A stretch of 64,000 nt of DNA from JAUZRW01 sp964549915 (GCA_964549915.1 CAZJWX010000007.1:1-64000); one strand, 5' to 3'; counted from the first letter of the stretch, positions 53,244 through 61,837 are shown. Made by a program: numbers and translations. The notes: generated from the sequence alone by a model not told the origin.

Positions 53244-54569
53244 TCAAATCCGCTTCCAGAGCAGCGGGATGAGCATCTCCCAATCGCTGAGTCCGGCGTG
53301 CTGGCTAACCAACGGAATATTGAAAACACGCGGATCGCGCACCACCCAGCCCAGGCGCGGGATCAGCACCAGGTCACCCATGCGCAGCGATGTGCGCGGA
53401 TCATGCGGGGCGTCTCCGTAGAATCCGGCAGCGAGGAGTTCCTCCACTCTCATTGCAGCCAGATGGTCGCCATAGGTATCAGCAACGTATGCCATCACCG
53501 AGTCGACGTGGCCAGGCCGCAGGTGCAGGTTGCGCAGGCGGTCATCCCCCGTAGCGCCGAGGATCATCGCCTCGCGGATCGGGCGAGTCTGGGGGTCGTC
53601 GGCGAGGTCAATTTCGTTGGGCGCGTCGTAGTGCCCGTGATCCGCCAGCAGCAGTACCAGCGTGCGCCCATCGCCGATTCCGGGCTGCCTCAGCACATCG
53701 CGCAAATCGCGTAGCTGCTGCCGGATCTCGCGATGCGTGTAGCGATTGTGTGCCCCATAGCGATGTGCGACGCTATCCACCCCAGACCAATAGATGTGGA
53801 TGTAGCAGCGCTGGCCTTGCGTATCGCGCAGGGCATCTTCCAGCCGCAGGTACAAATCGCTGTTGGAGACGTAGCCATAGACATTCTTCGACGGCATCCC
53901 GCGGTGCAAAATGCGCGAGAGTCCGCTGCCTGCCAGGTAGCGCTGCGTCACCAGATACGTCGCGATGCCCTGCCGCGCGAGGTGCTGCGCCAGCCCCGGC
54001 ACACCGACAATCTCTTCCGGGGCGAGGCCCCAGTCCGCGAACACATTGTTGGGATGCTTGCCATTCATCGGGCGAAAGCCGAGCATGCTCCCCAGCGTGT
54101 TGAATTCTGGCAGGTAGACCGTCGTCCCGGTGATGCCCGTCACCGCCGGAGCCGCCCCCGTCCAGAGAGTCGTCAGGGCGACGGCGGTCGTGCTGGGTGC
54201 GACGGAAGTCAGCGGCAGCGCACCACGCCCTTCGCTGAGTTCGCCGACGATGGCGCGAATCTCGTCATCTTCCGCCGCCAGCATATTGAGATGCTTGTAG
54301 CCCAGGCCGTCCATCAAGAAGAAAACCACGCGATCCACTGACCCCGCCACAGGCTCCCCACCCCAGACGGTATCATCCAGGGGAACGCTCCCCGGCAGCG
54401 GCGCACCCAGTAGCGCGGCGACGCTGTGCGGCACATTGCGCAGGGACAATCCATCATAATGAGGATGAATCAACTCCTCATGCCAGGGAACCGGAATAGC
54501 AAGCAGGCGGTTGGCGCGAATCGTATGTTCAAGTTCGGCAGCGGTAGACTGCATGGCGAAATCGTGCAT
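53244..54569 (-). CDS. Type I phosphodiesterase/nucleotide pyrophosphatase-like protein
   Basis: A 441-residue alkaline phosphatase superfamily enzyme. VVFFLMDGLGYKHLN (metal Asp), VAPSTTAVALTTLWTG (nucleophile Thr), HIYWSGVDSVAHRYG (Asp, His) and LLLADHGHYDAP (Asp, His) are the two-zinc ligands. No signal peptide is seen, so it is probably cytoplasmic. Substrate could be nucleotide pyrophosphates or phospholipids. GAGGAGCACC precedes the ATG at 54569; longer frames would run through the repeat copy D. The gene is bracketed by inverted copies of a dispersed repeat. Confidence 0.88.
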   Translation of the reverse strand: MHDFAMQSTAAELEHTIRANRLLAIPVPWHEELIHPHYDGLSLRNVPHSVAALLGAPLPGSVPLDDTVWGGEPVAGSVDRVVFFLMDGLGYKHLNMLAAEDDEIRAIVGELSEGRGALPLTSVAPSTTAVALTTLWTGAAPAVTGITGTTVYLPEFNTLGSMLGFRPMNGKHPNNVFADWGLAPEEIVGVPGLAQHLARQGIATYLVTQRYLAGSGLSRILHRGMPSKNVYGYVSNSDLYLRLEDALRDTQGQRCYIHIYWSGVDSVAHRYGAHNRYTHREIRQQLRDLRDVLRQPGIGDGRTLVLLLADHGHYDAPNEIDLADDPQTRPIREAMILGATGDDRLRNLHLRPGHVDSVMAYVADTYGDHLAAMRVEELLAAGFYGDAPHDPRTSLRMGDLVLIPRLGWVVRDPRVFNIPLVSQHAGLSDWEMLIPLLWKRI

Positions 54570-54610
54570 GGTGCTCCTCATGTGTACTGATCTGGCAGGG
54601 TGTCTCTCAT

Positions 54611-54696
54611 CTAACAAGGTGATTCTGCTGGCTGTCCTGGCCTCAAAACGGGTGGTTTTGTGTGAGAAGTGGCATGGCAAATCCACGCCCACTGGC
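54611..54696 (+). repeat. 95-bp dispersed repeat, copy D (shortened)
   Basis: CTAACAAGGTG to CACTGGC with core CTGTCCTGGCCTCAAAACGG and GAGAAGTGGCATGGCAAATC. It lacks about ten bases of the GTGGCTTCA end and has an additional base in ACGCCCACTGG, which would break the reading frame seen in copies A-C on the other strand. Forms an inverted pair with copy C around the phosphodiesterase gene. Confidence 0.8.
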
Positions 54697-54875
54697 GACA
54701 GCAGCAAACCGCACAACCTTACCGCATCAGCGGCAGATTGTCAGCGAATCTGGAAAGTGCACACGATGAGCACCTGCGGCGTCCCGCGTGGCCATGCCCA
54801 TCAGGATCAGGGCTTTGTGCTGCGGTTGCTCCCCGCCAGCCAACAAGCTCCTGCTACCTACAACGAAGAGTCATG

Positions 54876-54912
54876 GGTTCGCCAACAGAGCCATTTCATG
54901 GATCGGCGAACC
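54876..54912. promoter_or_regulatory. Two-stage hairpin upstream of proS
   Basis: GGTTCGCC at 54876-54883 and GGCGAACC at 54905-54912 form a perfect 8-bp stem; the loop contains a second stem, CCAT (54891-54894) with ATGG (54898-54901). It lies 183 bp upstream of the proS start in a 526-bp gap with no gene. No T-box consensus was seen nearby, so its function is unknown. TATACT at 55061-55066 may be the proS -10 box. Confidence 0.45.
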
Positions 54913-55095
54913 GTCACCGCGCAGTTGGGAGGGATGCACAGCCAAAAAGTTCACAAAGGTTCTTGAAAGGCCATTCCATTCCGCGCACATTCAGCATACA
55001 ATGAGGCCAGGCGTGCACCAGCGCAGCAGATCGCGGCCTGCCGTTCTGGGCGTTGCGCGGTATACTTGGCGGGCATTCAACAAGGAGCGAACCCA

Positions 55096-56526
55096 ATGGC
55101 GTTAACACCCCAAAGTGAAGATTTTTCCAAGTGGTATAACGAAATCGTCTACCAGGCAGACCTCGCCGCACACAGTCCGGTGCGAGGCAGCATGATTATC
55201 AAGCCGTACGGGTACGAACTCTGGGAAGGCGTCAAAGGCGGCCTGGATCGCCGCTTCAAGGAAACGGGGCATCAAAATGCGTACTTCCCCGTCTTCATCC
55301 CGGAGAGCTTCCTGCGGCGCGAAGCGGAGCACGTCGAAGGCTTCAGCCCGGAATTGGCCGTGGTGACCATCGCAGGTGGCAAAGAACTGGAGGAGCCGCT
55401 GGTTGTGCGCCCTACCAGCGAAACGGTCATCATGGACGCCTTCAAGAACTGGATTCAGTCATACCGCGACCTGCCCCTGCTGCTGAACCAGTGGGCGAAC
55501 GTGGTGCGCTGGGAGCTGCGGACCCGCCCCTTCTTGCGCACATCCGAATTCTTGTGGCAGGAAGGCCACACCGCCCACGCCACGAAGGAAGAGGCCGAAG
55601 CGGAGACGCGGCAAATGCTGGATGTCTATGCCGATTTCGCCATCACAGATGCGGCGATTCCGGTGATTAAGGGGCGCAAGAGCGAGCGCGAGAAATTCGC
55701 AGGCGCAGTCTACACAACGACCATCGAGGCCATGATGCGCGACGGCAAGGCGCTGCAAAGCGGCACCTCGCACTTCCTGGGGCAGAACTTCGCCAAAGCC
55801 TTCGACATTCAATTCCTGGATAGCGACCAGGAACGCAAATACGTCTGGACGACGAGCTGGGGTTTGAGCACGCGCATGGTCGGCGCGATTGTGATGACGC
55901 ACGGCGACGATATCGGGCTGCGGCTGCCCCCTGTGATCGCGCCCATTCAGGTGGTCGGCGTGCCGATCTTCAAGAAGGAAGAAGAGAAAGCCGTCGTCAT
56001 GGAGACGTTGACGCGCCTGATCGCCGAACTGAAAGACGCCGGACTCCGGGTGCACCTTGACGACCGCGACCAGACCCCCGGCTTCAAGTTCAATGACTGG
56101 GAGATGCGCGGCGTGCCCATCCGCCTGGAAGTCGGCCCCAGGGATGTAGAAAAGGGCAACTGCGTGCTGGTGCGGCGCGACATCGCGGGCAAGGCGGGCA
56201 AGCACTTCGTCAGCCAGGAGAACATCGTCGCCCAGGTGCGCGATATGCTCACGGAGATTCAGGCGTCGCTCTTGCAGCAGGCGACGGACTTCCGCGACTC
56301 GAACATCGTTGATGTCGAAGATTACGATCAATTCAAGGAAGTGATCGCCAGTGGCAAGTGGGCACGCGGCTGGTGGACGGAAGACCGCGAAGCCGAGGAC
56401 AAAGTGAAGGAAGATACTGGTGCCAGCCTGCGCTGCTATCCCTTCGATGCCGCTGACGGCACGGGCAAGAATTTCTACACAGGCGAAACCGGCGACCAGG
56501 TGGCGCTCTTCGCCAGGGCCTACTGA
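55096..56526 (+). CDS. proS: Prolyl-tRNA synthetase (archaeal/eukaryote-like type)
   Basis: A 476-residue class II aminoacyl-tRNA synthetase charging tRNA-Pro. Motif 1 region GYELWEGVKGGLDRRFKETG, motif 2 RTRPFLRTSEFLWQEGHTAH and motif 3 AIVMTHGDDIGLRLPP are evident; the anticodon-binding domain lies at about 285-380 and a C-terminal zinc-free tail reads GTGKNFYTGETGDQVALFARAY. The editing (INS) domain of the long bacterial form is absent, so it belongs to the short form found in archaea, eukaryotes and some bacteria. AAGGAG lies 9 bases before the ATG at 55096. Essential housekeeping gene. Confidence 0.95.
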   Translation: MALTPQSEDFSKWYNEIVYQADLAAHSPVRGSMIIKPYGYELWEGVKGGLDRRFKETGHQNAYFPVFIPESFLRREAEHVEGFSPELAVVTIAGGKELEEPLVVRPTSETVIMDAFKNWIQSYRDLPLLLNQWANVVRWELRTRPFLRTSEFLWQEGHTAHATKEEAEAETRQMLDVYADFAITDAAIPVIKGRKSEREKFAGAVYTTTIEAMMRDGKALQSGTSHFLGQNFAKAFDIQFLDSDQERKYVWTTSWGLSTRMVGAIVMTHGDDIGLRLPPVIAPIQVVGVPIFKKEEEKAVVMETLTRLIAELKDAGLRVHLDDRDQTPGFKFNDWEMRGVPIRLEVGPRDVEKGNCVLVRRDIAGKAGKHFVSQENIVAQVRDMLTEIQASLLQQATDFRDSNIVDVEDYDQFKEVIASGKWARGWWTEDREAEDKVKEDTGASLRCYPFDAADGTGKNFYTGETGDQVALFARAY

Positions 56527-56545
56527 GGTGGTGCGGAGCGTTCTA

Positions 56546-56622
56546 CCCCCTGCCGTCCCCCCGCTGCGCAGGGGCAAACCAGGTCCCTCCCTGCGTGGTG
56601 GGGAGGGACTCAGGGAGGGGGC
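56546..56622. repeat. GC-rich hairpin repeat, copy 2
   Basis: Between proS and the GT9 gene. Contains GTCCCTCCC at 56583-56591 pairing with GGGAGGGAC at 56601-56609, and a CCCC/GGGG hairpin with a GCTGCGCA loop just before it. The order CCCCCTGCC, GGGGCAAACCAG, GTCCCTCC, GGGAGGGA, GGGGGCA matches the block at 28239-28340. Confidence 0.55.
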
Positions 56623-56709
56623 AACAAGGATCATCCGTCAGAGCATGATTCGTCGCCCCCCTACACCTGCATTTCGCCCCATCCCCCCATCCAACCCCAA
56701 GAGGCTCCC

Positions 56710-57750
56710 ATGCGCATCCTCCTGATCCGACCCTGCTGCATTGGCGATGTGGTGCTGGCAACCGCCGCGCTGACCGCCCTGCGCCGCGCCTACCCGGACT
56801 CGCACATCACCTGGGGGGTGGGGGGGTGGTCGCGCCGCGCCGTAGAATACCATCCAGCGCTGGATGCCGTGCTGGATACAGGCAGCGCCGCCCTGCCCGT
56901 GAAAACCTGGGGCGGATTCTGGCGTTTTGTGCGGCAGATGCGCGCCGGAAAGTACGACATCATCGTCTCGCTGGTGCGCTCCCCACTGATGAGCGCTGCT
57001 GTGCGGCTCAGCGGCGCGCCGATTCGCGCAGGGCTGGATAGCAACGGACGCGGTTTCGGCTATACGCACCGCGCAGCAGTCGATCCGGCGCAGCCACGCC
57101 ACGAAGCGGACATCTACCTGGATGCAGTACGCGCCCTGGGGGTGGAACCGGGCGAAGTATCCGCCAATCTTCCCGTGCTGGACGAGGCTCGCGCAACAGT
57201 ACAGAACCTGCTGCGAGGGCGCGGGGTGCGTACGCCCTACCTCGTCATCAATCCGGCAGGTGGCAGCAACCCCGGCATGGTCTTCGACAGCAAACGCTGG
57301 CCTCCGGCGAATTTTGCCGCGCTGGGGGCAGCACTGGCGGCGGATCACGGCGCTCAGCTTGTGCTGGTGGCGGGGCCAGATGACGCGCCCATCGTGCAGG
57401 CCGTGCAGGAACACCTGCCAGAGCCTGCCGTGCCTTTCATCGGCGAATTGAGCTTCCCGCAGATTGGGGCATTGGCGGCAGAGAGCCTGCTTTACATCGG
57501 CAACGACACCGGGCTGACGCACCTGGCGGCGGCTTCTGGCGCGAAGACAGCCATGATTCTGGGACCGTCTGATCCTGCACGCTATGCGCCCTACACCCCG
57601 AACAGCCTGGCCCTCTGGAAGCCACACAACTTGCGTGCAGGCGGGGTCGCCTACGCGGATGCTGCCTGGGATTGGGCGCGGGATGGCGTGAATATCAATC
57701 AGGCTCTCACCGAAATCCGACGCTTCTTTGCGGTAACGCGCGATACGTAA
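56710..57750 (+). CDS. Glycosyltransferase family 9 (heptosyltransferase-like)
   Basis: A 346-residue GT-B enzyme. ILLIRPCCIGDVVLATAAL, the DIIVSLVRSPLMS strand, YLVINPAGGSN, FDSKRWPPANFAALGAALA and the donor-site YIGNDTGLTHLAAASGAKT match ADP-heptose:LPS heptosyltransferases. Chloroflexota generally lack LPS, so the acceptor is probably another surface glycan; the donor need not be heptose. It starts directly with the conserved beta strand. Lies between proS and a DUF3592-like gene on the same strand. Confidence 0.88.
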   Translation: MRILLIRPCCIGDVVLATAALTALRRAYPDSHITWGVGGWSRRAVEYHPALDAVLDTGSAALPVKTWGGFWRFVRQMRAGKYDIIVSLVRSPLMSAAVRLSGAPIRAGLDSNGRGFGYTHRAAVDPAQPRHEADIYLDAVRALGVEPGEVSANLPVLDEARATVQNLLRGRGVRTPYLVINPAGGSNPGMVFDSKRWPPANFAALGAALAADHGAQLVLVAGPDDAPIVQAVQEHLPEPAVPFIGELSFPQIGALAAESLLYIGNDTGLTHLAAASGAKTAMILGPSDPARYAPYTPNSLALWKPHNLRAGGVAYADAAWDWARDGVNINQALTEIRRFFAVTRDT

Positions 57751-57796
57751 TGGTATGATACAGTGGGACAAACCTGGGAATAAGAAAGTGAGGAAT

Positions 57797-58366
57797 ATGG
57801 ACACGGCACGCGACAGCAAAGATATTTATATCCCGACCGAGACGATTGTCGAGGAAGCGCCGCGCAGCCTGCCCTTTGCCTATTTACGTACCTGGTTGGC
57901 GGGGCTGCTGGCCCTGCTGTTGATTCCGCTGGGTCTCGGCCTGCTCGTGACGGGGATGGTGCGCGAAGAGCGCCTTTCCGGAGATTGGGTGCGGACGCAG
58001 GCGGAAATCGTGGAGGTCGCCAACGGACGGCTGATCTATGCCTGGGAGGTCGAGGGGCAACAGCAGCAAAATTTCGTTCCCCTGCGCTGGGGAGCCGATG
58101 TACAGGGGACGCTGGATGGTGCCACCGTTGTCACGGTTGACCTGTGCAGCATCGGCGTGCGGACGTTCCTGCCCAGCGAAACAGGCGAGACCTTCCCGGT
58201 CTGGTACAATCCGGCCAACCCGAAACAGAGCGACTGCCTGCCCGTCACGGTGGAGAGCAACAGCGTATATACGCTGCTGGGCGCAGGTGCCTTGCTGCTG
58301 GCGGGGATACTGCTGGTGCGCCTCATGCATGGCGCAGCGACCCAGGCCGCCAACCGCCGCCCCTGA
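57797..58366 (+). CDS. DUF3592-like membrane protein
   Basis: A 189-residue membrane protein with two helices (LAGLLALLLIPLGLGLLVTG near residue 40 and SVYTLLGAGALLLAGILLV near the C-terminus) around an extracytoplasmic loop of about 100 residues (TQAEIVEVANGRLIYAWEVE, FPVWYNPANP). That layout is typical of DUF3592. Function unknown. GTGAGGAAT precedes the ATG at 57797; TATGAT at 57754-57759 is a likely -10 box. The following membrane protein gene starts 83 bp downstream. Confidence 0.7.
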   Translation: MDTARDSKDIYIPTETIVEEAPRSLPFAYLRTWLAGLLALLLIPLGLGLLVTGMVREERLSGDWVRTQAEIVEVANGRLIYAWEVEGQQQQNFVPLRWGADVQGTLDGATVVTVDLCSIGVRTFLPSETGETFPVWYNPANPKQSDCLPVTVESNSVYTLLGAGALLLAGILLVRLMHGAATQAANRRP

Positions 58367-58449
58367 GAAACGCTGTCGCCGCTCTTCGGAATGGCACCCG
58401 TTATCCGTGTAGAGTGTTCACACCATCAAAGGCGAAATGACAAACCGAT

Positions 58450-59817
58450 ATGAGTACCTATTCCGATAGTTACCTGGAACGCTGGGATGAACCCGTCGCG
58501 CCGACTCCGGCAGCGATGCCGGATTCGATCCAGATCATGCTGACCTATGGCCTCTGGGGTGGCCTGATCGTGGGGTTGATCGGACAATTTGTCTTCCGTA
58601 TTGTGCTGGAACGGCTGCTGGTTGCAGAACAGACTCTCAGCGAAGTGACGGCGCTGTCCCTCGTCGGTGCAGAGCAAATCTTCCTGATTGTGGGGCTGGC
58701 GATCACGGTTCGTTACCTGGCGAACCGCTGGGAAGCGCCCACGCCACAGACTCGTGTGCTGACCGGGCTGGTGATCGGCTTCTTCTACGCCTTGTTGGTA
58801 CACACCCTCTTCGTCGGTGCCCTCAGCGGCGCGACAGCCAACCGAGAGACCTTCGTCTTCCTCTACCAGGATTTCACAAATAATGAGGCTGGCTTCGCCC
58901 AGACCTGGTTGGATGGTGTCTACCGCACCATCGTGGAAGGGACGGTCATCGGTATGCTGACCATCGCCCTACAAACCTTCGCCGGGGGCATCCTGACCGG
59001 GTTGCTGCTAAGAGTGCGCCAGCCAGACGAACAGCCGCCGGAACAACCCGTGCGCCCCCCCACGCAGGACGCCTTCGCTTCCATCGTGCTGGCGGTGCTG
59101 CCGCTGCTGTTCTTCGTACTCTTCCTCATCAACAGCAACATCTACGGGCAGATGGAAGCTGCCGTGCTGGAAGTGGGTGAACAGCGCGACATCGCCCTGA
59201 ACGTCGGCAACTTCTTCAACCTGCCGACCCTGCTGCCGCTGGGTGTGATTCCGCTGATGCAGGCGTTGGGCATCCTCTGGTTGCAGAGCGTACGCGCCAT
59301 CAACCTGCACGCCGGGTCGCTGCGCACTTCGCAGATCATTCATGGCCTGACGATGGGCATCATCATCATTCCGCTGACCTTCAACTTCCTGCCGGAGATT
59401 CCACAGCGCATCTTCATTCTGGCCCTGGTGGCGATTGTGGTGCTGCTGGCCTGGGCCTACGTGTTCGTCGCCCAGTTCAAACTGCGCGAGTTCAAGAATC
59501 CGCCGCCGGAAGAAGTGACGATCTGGAGCTTGCTCAATGTGCTCTTCGGCGTGGTGACGATTGGCTGGTTGATCCTGGATTTCAGCGGTTCGCGCATCTT
59601 GCTGAATTTGCAGAGCTACCCGATCTCGCTGGCGAACTATGCCTTCCGCGGCACGGTGCGCCTGGACATCGCGGGCGAATTGAGCCTGATGCTTTCGACG
59701 GCCTTCCATACGGCGGCGCTGGCGATTGCGGCGCTGCTGGTCGCAGTCTTGATCGCGGCGATTGTGCTCTTCACGCCGGTGCTGTGGTTCATCAACCGAG
59801 GACGCCGTCGTGCATAG
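58450..59817 (+). CDS. Polytopic membrane protein of unknown function
   Basis: A 455-residue protein with about ten hydrophobic helices, for example TYGLWGGLIVGLIGQFVFRI, ASIVLAVLPLLFFVLFLINS, GVIPLMQALGILWLQSV, GLTMGIIIIPLTFNF, ALVAIVVLLAWAYVFV and ALAIAALLVAVLIAAIVLF. A short Pro-rich cytoplasmic loop (QPDEQPPEQPVRPPTQ) divides the first four helices from the rest. No transporter or enzyme motif is recognised. It lies after the DUF3592-like gene and may be cotranscribed with it. Confidence 0.7.
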   Translation: MSTYSDSYLERWDEPVAPTPAAMPDSIQIMLTYGLWGGLIVGLIGQFVFRIVLERLLVAEQTLSEVTALSLVGAEQIFLIVGLAITVRYLANRWEAPTPQTRVLTGLVIGFFYALLVHTLFVGALSGATANRETFVFLYQDFTNNEAGFAQTWLDGVYRTIVEGTVIGMLTIALQTFAGGILTGLLLRVRQPDEQPPEQPVRPPTQDAFASIVLAVLPLLFFVLFLINSNIYGQMEAAVLEVGEQRDIALNVGNFFNLPTLLPLGVIPLMQALGILWLQSVRAINLHAGSLRTSQIIHGLTMGIIIIPLTFNFLPEIPQRIFILALVAIVVLLAWAYVFVAQFKLREFKNPPPEEVTIWSLLNVLFGVVTIGWLILDFSGSRILLNLQSYPISLANYAFRGTVRLDIAGELSLMLSTAFHTAALAIAALLVAVLIAAIVLFTPVLWFINRGRRRA

Positions 59818-59941
59818 CCGGACGCCTGGGGGGGACGCCATGATGGTGTCCCCTTTTCCTTTCGTCTGGGCCTCGCCAAAGGTGGATGTTGTCATTTGCG
59901 TCTGAACTGTATTACAATTATTGCCAGACCATTACGAAAAG

Positions 59942-60394
59942 ATGCAACATATGCTTTCCCAACCCTACCAAATCCATCGCTTGAAAGACAACTTAATCTA
60001 TATCACGTGGTCGCGGACGCCTGGAATCAACGAGGCACAGCAGTTCATCATGGAACTACAGCAGCTTCTGGCGGCGGAGGAGTGCGGCGCACTGTATTTC
60101 ATGTCGGACTTGCGACGCGGGCGCATCATCGACATTCGCCTGATCCAGATGCTGAGCCGCCTCTCGCAGCATGAACGATGGGCGGGCAGCGTGGCCTTCA
60201 CCACCGATCCGGTCTCGCGCTCCTTCGTCAGCATCTTCCAGAATATGATCAGCGAGCACAAAGAGCGCAATGCCATGTTCGACGAGTTCGAAAAAGCCTA
60301 CAGTTTCCTGGAACAACTCGAGCCGGGGATCACCGAGGGAATCGACTGGCAAAAGGTGCTGGACGGTGACTTCACGAAGCAAGACGAGAATTAG
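59942..60394 (+). CDS. Small alpha/beta protein, STAS-like
   Basis: A 150-residue soluble protein. The pattern YQIHRLKDNLIYITWSRTPG, then helix NEAQQFIMELQQLL, strand GALYFMSDLRRGRII, helix IQMLSRLSQHERW and strand AGSVAFTTDPVS resembles the SpoIIAA/STAS anti-sigma-antagonist fold or the related FIST/heteromeric DUF family, but the assignment is weak. The ATG at 59942 or at 59951 could be the start. Single gene. Confidence 0.55.
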   Translation: MQHMLSQPYQIHRLKDNLIYITWSRTPGINEAQQFIMELQQLLAAEECGALYFMSDLRRGRIIDIRLIQMLSRLSQHERWAGSVAFTTDPVSRSFVSIFQNMISEHKERNAMFDEFEKAYSFLEQLEPGITEGIDWQKVLDGDFTKQDEN

Positions 60395-60441
60395 CCCGCC
60401 GCGCACCCTTTCCATTCCAGCCCGGTTGCGCAGCCTGGGCT

Positions 60442-61239
60442 TCAAACCTGGGCGGGATGGGCGGATTCTTCGGTTTCGCTCTGCGGGTCTTCGGCGCGGG
60501 CACTGTCGTTGAGCGACCGATAGCGAAGCAGAAGCTGCCAGACGCGCAGCGCCGCTTCGATGGCGACGGACGAGTCCATCTTGCTCTCACCCCGCTGGCG
60601 ATCCGGGAAGTAGATCGGCACTTCGGCGATTTTGTACCCCATCTTGTGCGCGACGTAGGTCATCTCCACCTGGAAGACATAGCCGTTGGATTGCACGCGG
60701 TCAATACCCATACCCACCAGCGTCTCGCGCCGCCAGACTTTGTACCCCCCGGTGGCATCGCGCACAGGCAGCCCCAGGATCAGCGGCGTGTAGATGCGGT
60801 TTGCCCACCAGGAGAGCAGCTTACGATACAGCCCCCAGGATGGGTCAACGCTGCCGCCATCCGCGAAGCGCGACCCCAGCACCAGGTCGGCATGTTCCAG
60901 CTTCGCCAGCAATTCCGGCAGGTAGCTCGGCTGATGAGAAAAGTCAGCATCCATCTGCACGATGATCTCCGCTTTTTCGCGGATGGCATACTTGAAGCCC
61001 GCGAGGTAGGCTGGCCCCAACCCGGCTTTCTCCTCGCGATGCAGCACCTGCACGCGGCCATCGTATTGGCGGCACAGTTCATCCGCGATGTGCCCGGTGC
61101 CATCGGGCGAGTCATCATCAACGACCAGAATATGCAGGTTGGGAATCTCCAGCGCGAAGAGCGCCGTCACCATATCCGGTAGATTCTCGCGTTCGTTATA
61201 GGTGGGCAGCACCACCATCACGCGCGGCTCCGCAGCCAT
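60442..61239 (-). CDS. Polyprenol monophosphomannose synthase-like glycosyltransferase
   Basis: A 265-residue family 2 glycosyltransferase transferring mannose (or glucose) from GDP- or UDP-sugar to polyprenyl phosphate at the inner membrane face. VMVVLPTYNERENLPDMV, LVVDDDSPDGTG, the metal-binding IIVQMDADFSHQP, LVLGSRFADGG and VRDATGGYKVWRRE are as in Dpm1/Ppm1. No C-terminal membrane domain is present, so it resembles the soluble catalytic Dpm1 type. Its product could feed O-mannosylation or glycan synthesis. The ATG at 61239 follows AAGGGGATGTGAT. Confidence 0.92.
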   Translation of the reverse strand: MAAEPRVMVVLPTYNERENLPDMVTALFALEIPNLHILVVDDDSPDGTGHIADELCRQYDGRVQVLHREEKAGLGPAYLAGFKYAIREKAEIIVQMDADFSHQPSYLPELLAKLEHADLVLGSRFADGGSVDPSWGLYRKLLSWWANRIYTPLILGLPVRDATGGYKVWRRETLVGMGIDRVQSNGYVFQVEMTYVAHKMGYKIAEVPIYFPDRQRGESKMDSSVAIEAALRVWQLLLRYRSLNDSARAEDPQSETEESAHPAQV

Positions 61240-61355
61240 ATCACATCCCCTTGAGGGTTGCAGTCCAGTTTTTCGTCATCAAAGTGGAGGAAGTCTAGCG
61301 CGGCGGGGGGATGCTGGCAATGGTGGAGGCGTGCATTGCACCTCCTGAAACGCAA

Positions 61356-61382
61356 GAGGGCGTCCGCGCTGGACGCCCCCTC
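61356..61382 (-). terminator. Intrinsic terminator of spoVS
   Basis: On the minus strand GGGCGTCC and GGACGCCC (plus 61358-61365 and 61371-61378) form an 8-bp stem with a 5-base loop, followed by TCTTGCGTTT. It is 22 bp after the spoVS stop. Confidence 0.7.
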
Positions 61383-61404
61383 CTCAATAGTTCCCGCATG
61401 TCGG

Positions 61405-61752
61405 TTACGTCGACGATGAAGGCATCGGACGTGCCTCGACATGGAAACGAACGGCGGTGCGCTCGCTCCCGTCGATATCCACCTCAGTGAAGAAAGGCAT
61501 GCAGACGATATCGACGGCATCGCGCTCAAGGTAACCACGCGCAATCGCCAAGGCTTTCACCGCCTGATTGACCGCACCAGCGCCAATAGCCTGCACTTCG
61601 GCAAAGTCAAACTGGCGGATGACTCCAGCAATCGCGCCCGCGACCGCAGTCGAACGCGAACGAGCAGAAACTTTAATCAAATCGGGGCGGTCTTCTTCAT
61701 CTTTCGTGGCGATAGCGGCGTCGTAGGGTACATTGGTCAGGTCTGTCATCAT
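61405..61752 (-). CDS. spoVS: SpoVS family protein
   Basis: A 115-residue protein of the stage V sporulation protein S family (Alba-like fold). The signature stretch is LIKVSARSRSTAVAGAIAGV, then VQAIGAGAVNQAVKALAIAR, YLERDAVDIVCMPFFTEVDI and ERTAVRFHVEARP. SpoVS acts in septation and coat assembly in Bacillus, but the family is widespread in non-sporulating bacteria (Thermus, Chloroflexota) where its role is unclear, possibly nucleic-acid binding. GGGGGCCAGCC precedes the two ATGs at 61752 and 61749. It has its own promoter and terminator. Confidence 0.92.
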   Translation of the reverse strand: MMTDLTNVPYDAAIATKDEEDRPDLIKVSARSRSTAVAGAIAGVIRQFDFAEVQAIGAGAVNQAVKALAIARGYLERDAVDIVCMPFFTEVDIDGSERTAVRFHVEARPMPSSST

Positions 61753-61807
61753 GGCTGGCCCCCGTCATACTAAATTGAAAGAATTGAGAAAAACTAGTTT
61801 CCCTTTC

Positions 61808-61837
61808 AGTGTACACGGGAATGTGAGCGGAGTCCAA
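61808..61837 (-). promoter_or_regulatory. Promoter of spoVS
   Basis: On the minus strand TTGGAC (61832-61837) and TACACT (61808-61813) are 18 bp apart, 56 bp before the spoVS start. Confidence 0.6.

Noticed and set aside
53121..53714. Plus-strand frame beginning in repeat copy C
   Set aside because: It is antisense to the phosphodiesterase gene; its conserved N-terminal peptide is only the repeat read through.
61405..61752. SpoVS as evidence for sporulation
   Set aside because: SpoVS homologues occur widely in non-sporulating bacteria and no other sporulation gene is in the window.
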